From contig NC_092561.1 in assembly GCF_037975245.1 (NCBI RefSeq), positions 11,655,001 through 11,719,000 of the forward strand: a stretch of DNA of 64,000 nucleotides, written 5' to 3'. This document shows positions 63,401 to 64,000 of the stretch, in pieces. Below the pieces are notes generated by a model. The model saw nothing but the letters and a program-made list of their open reading frames with translations, did no database searches and was not told the DNA's origin. The translations under genes were made by a program, and so were the position numbers. This DNA is from Apostichopus japonicus (taxonomy: Eukaryota > Echinodermata > Holothuroidea > Aspidochirotida > Stichopodidae). Position 1 is the stretch's first letter; every line of letters begins with the position of its first letter.

Positions 63401-64000
63401 TGTACGGTACCGATCGATCGAATGTGCGGTACAGATCAATTGAATGTGCGGTACCGATCAATCGAATGTGCGGTACCGATCAATCGAATTTTCAGTACCG
63501 ATCAATCGAATGTGCGGTATCGATCAATCGAATGTGCGGTTCTGATCGATCGAATGTGACGTACCGATCAATCGAATTTTCGGTACTATTAAACTAATGT
63601 GCGGAACCAATCTATTGAATATGCGGTACCGATCAATCGAATGTGCGTTAAGTATCAATCGAATGTGCGTTACCGATCAATCGAATGTTCGGTACCGATA
63701 ATTCGAATGTGCTGTAACGCTTAATCGAATGTGCGGTATCGATCAATCGAAAGTGCGGTACCGATCAATCGAATGTGCGTTAACGTTTAATCGAGTGTGC
63801 GTTACCGATCAATCGAATGTACGGTATCGATCAATCGAATGTTCGGTACGGATGAATCGAATATGCGGTTTCGATCAATCGAATGTGCGGTACAGATCGA
63901 TCGAATGTGCGGTACCGATCAATCGAATGTGCGGAACTGATCAATCGAATGTGCGGAACCGATCGATCAAATGTGCGGTACCGATCAATCGAATGTGCGT
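60402..64000 (+). repeat. 2,253-bp tandem duplication at the right edge
   Basis: 60402-62654 is followed directly by a second copy from 62655 to beyond the window (marker pairs 60619 and 62872, 61147 and 63400, 61476 and 63729). Only isolated differences are seen, for example CAATCGAACG at about 61075 against CAATCAAACG at about 63328. Confidence 0.82.

Larger units (their letters stand above)
32874..64000 (+). repeat. 22-bp satellite array, right block, continues past the window
   Basis: About 1,415 units. The consensus begins GGTACCGATCAATCGAAT and ends GTGC. It is 50% GC with three CpGs per unit, against an AT-rich flank. Frequent variants are GATGAATCG, GATCGATCG, TTCGG for TGCGG, and CGTTAACG. 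Three units make 66 bp, so each frame repeats every 22 residues (MCGTDQSNVRYRS...) with no stop. Larger duplications are layered on the unit. Location (centromeric, pericentromeric or interstitial) cannot be told from the sequence. Confidence 0.98.

Noticed and set aside
30750-64000. Dozens of open frames of 60-297 codons on both strands with MCGTDQSNVRYRS-like repeats
   Set aside because: They are read-through of a 22-bp satellite lacking stops in any frame. No promoter, splice sites or non-repeat domain is visible.
30750-64000. CRISPR-like repeat array
   Set aside because: Units are contiguous with no spacers, and the context is eukaryotic.
30750-64000. CENP-B box in the satellite unit
   Set aside because: The unit has TTCG, four bases, A, then CGG one base too early and without the final GGG. 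It is a near miss, not the motif.

Overview
This is eukaryotic nuclear DNA from an AT-rich metazoan genome: GT-AG introns, a TATA promoter, AATAAA signals, heavy transposon load and satellite DNA. A secreted QPD-type C-type lectin and a P2X7-ballast-like gene together suggest a marine invertebrate, plausibly an echinoderm such as a sea cucumber. The species is inference.

Layout. 1-2.9 kb: intergenic, with a short duplicated hairpin sequence. 2.95-16.26 kb: one complete three-exon C-type lectin gene (+), with TATA box, signal peptide, QPD and WDD motifs and poly(A) signal. Its second intron (11.4 kb) is inflated by nested DNA transposons. Element A (6946-15782) has CTCTCTTAAAATGA termini. Element B (10797-14107) has CACTCTTAAAA termini and a TA target duplication. 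A 407-bp hAT-like MITE also lies inside A. A and B each keep first- and last-exon remnants of one minus-strand gene family, which I tentatively call SAMD3-like. 16.39-17.86 kb: a GAAA microsatellite and an 18-bp minisatellite. 17.9-20.45 kb: no recognisable gene.

20.46-27.12 kb: candidate DNA transposon C. It has near-identical inverted ends (22 of 23 bases) and contains a plus-strand pseudogene for a P2X7 C-terminal (ballast) zinc-domain protein. A clean 1.1-kb solo LTR sits in that gene's first intron. Minus-strand exon-like remnants of a second gene occupy the other side. 27.9-29.4 kb: a six-copy 100-bp tandem repeat and a degenerate 200-bp repeat.

30.75-64.0 kb: more than half the window is one satellite array of a 22-bp unit (about 1,500 copies) that runs off the right edge. 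It flips orientation once, at about 32873. It contains nested kilobase-scale tandem duplications of about 3.03, 2.245 and 2.253 kb, and a 1.75-kb block repeated 7.6 kb away. The unit has no stop codon in any frame, so every long ORF there is an artefact of the repeat.

The strongest candidates for something undescribed are two TIR transposon lineages carrying what look like host-type genes (P2X7-ballast-like in C, SAMD3-like in A and B), and the inverted, hierarchically duplicated satellite. All family names rest on motif recognition without database searches.
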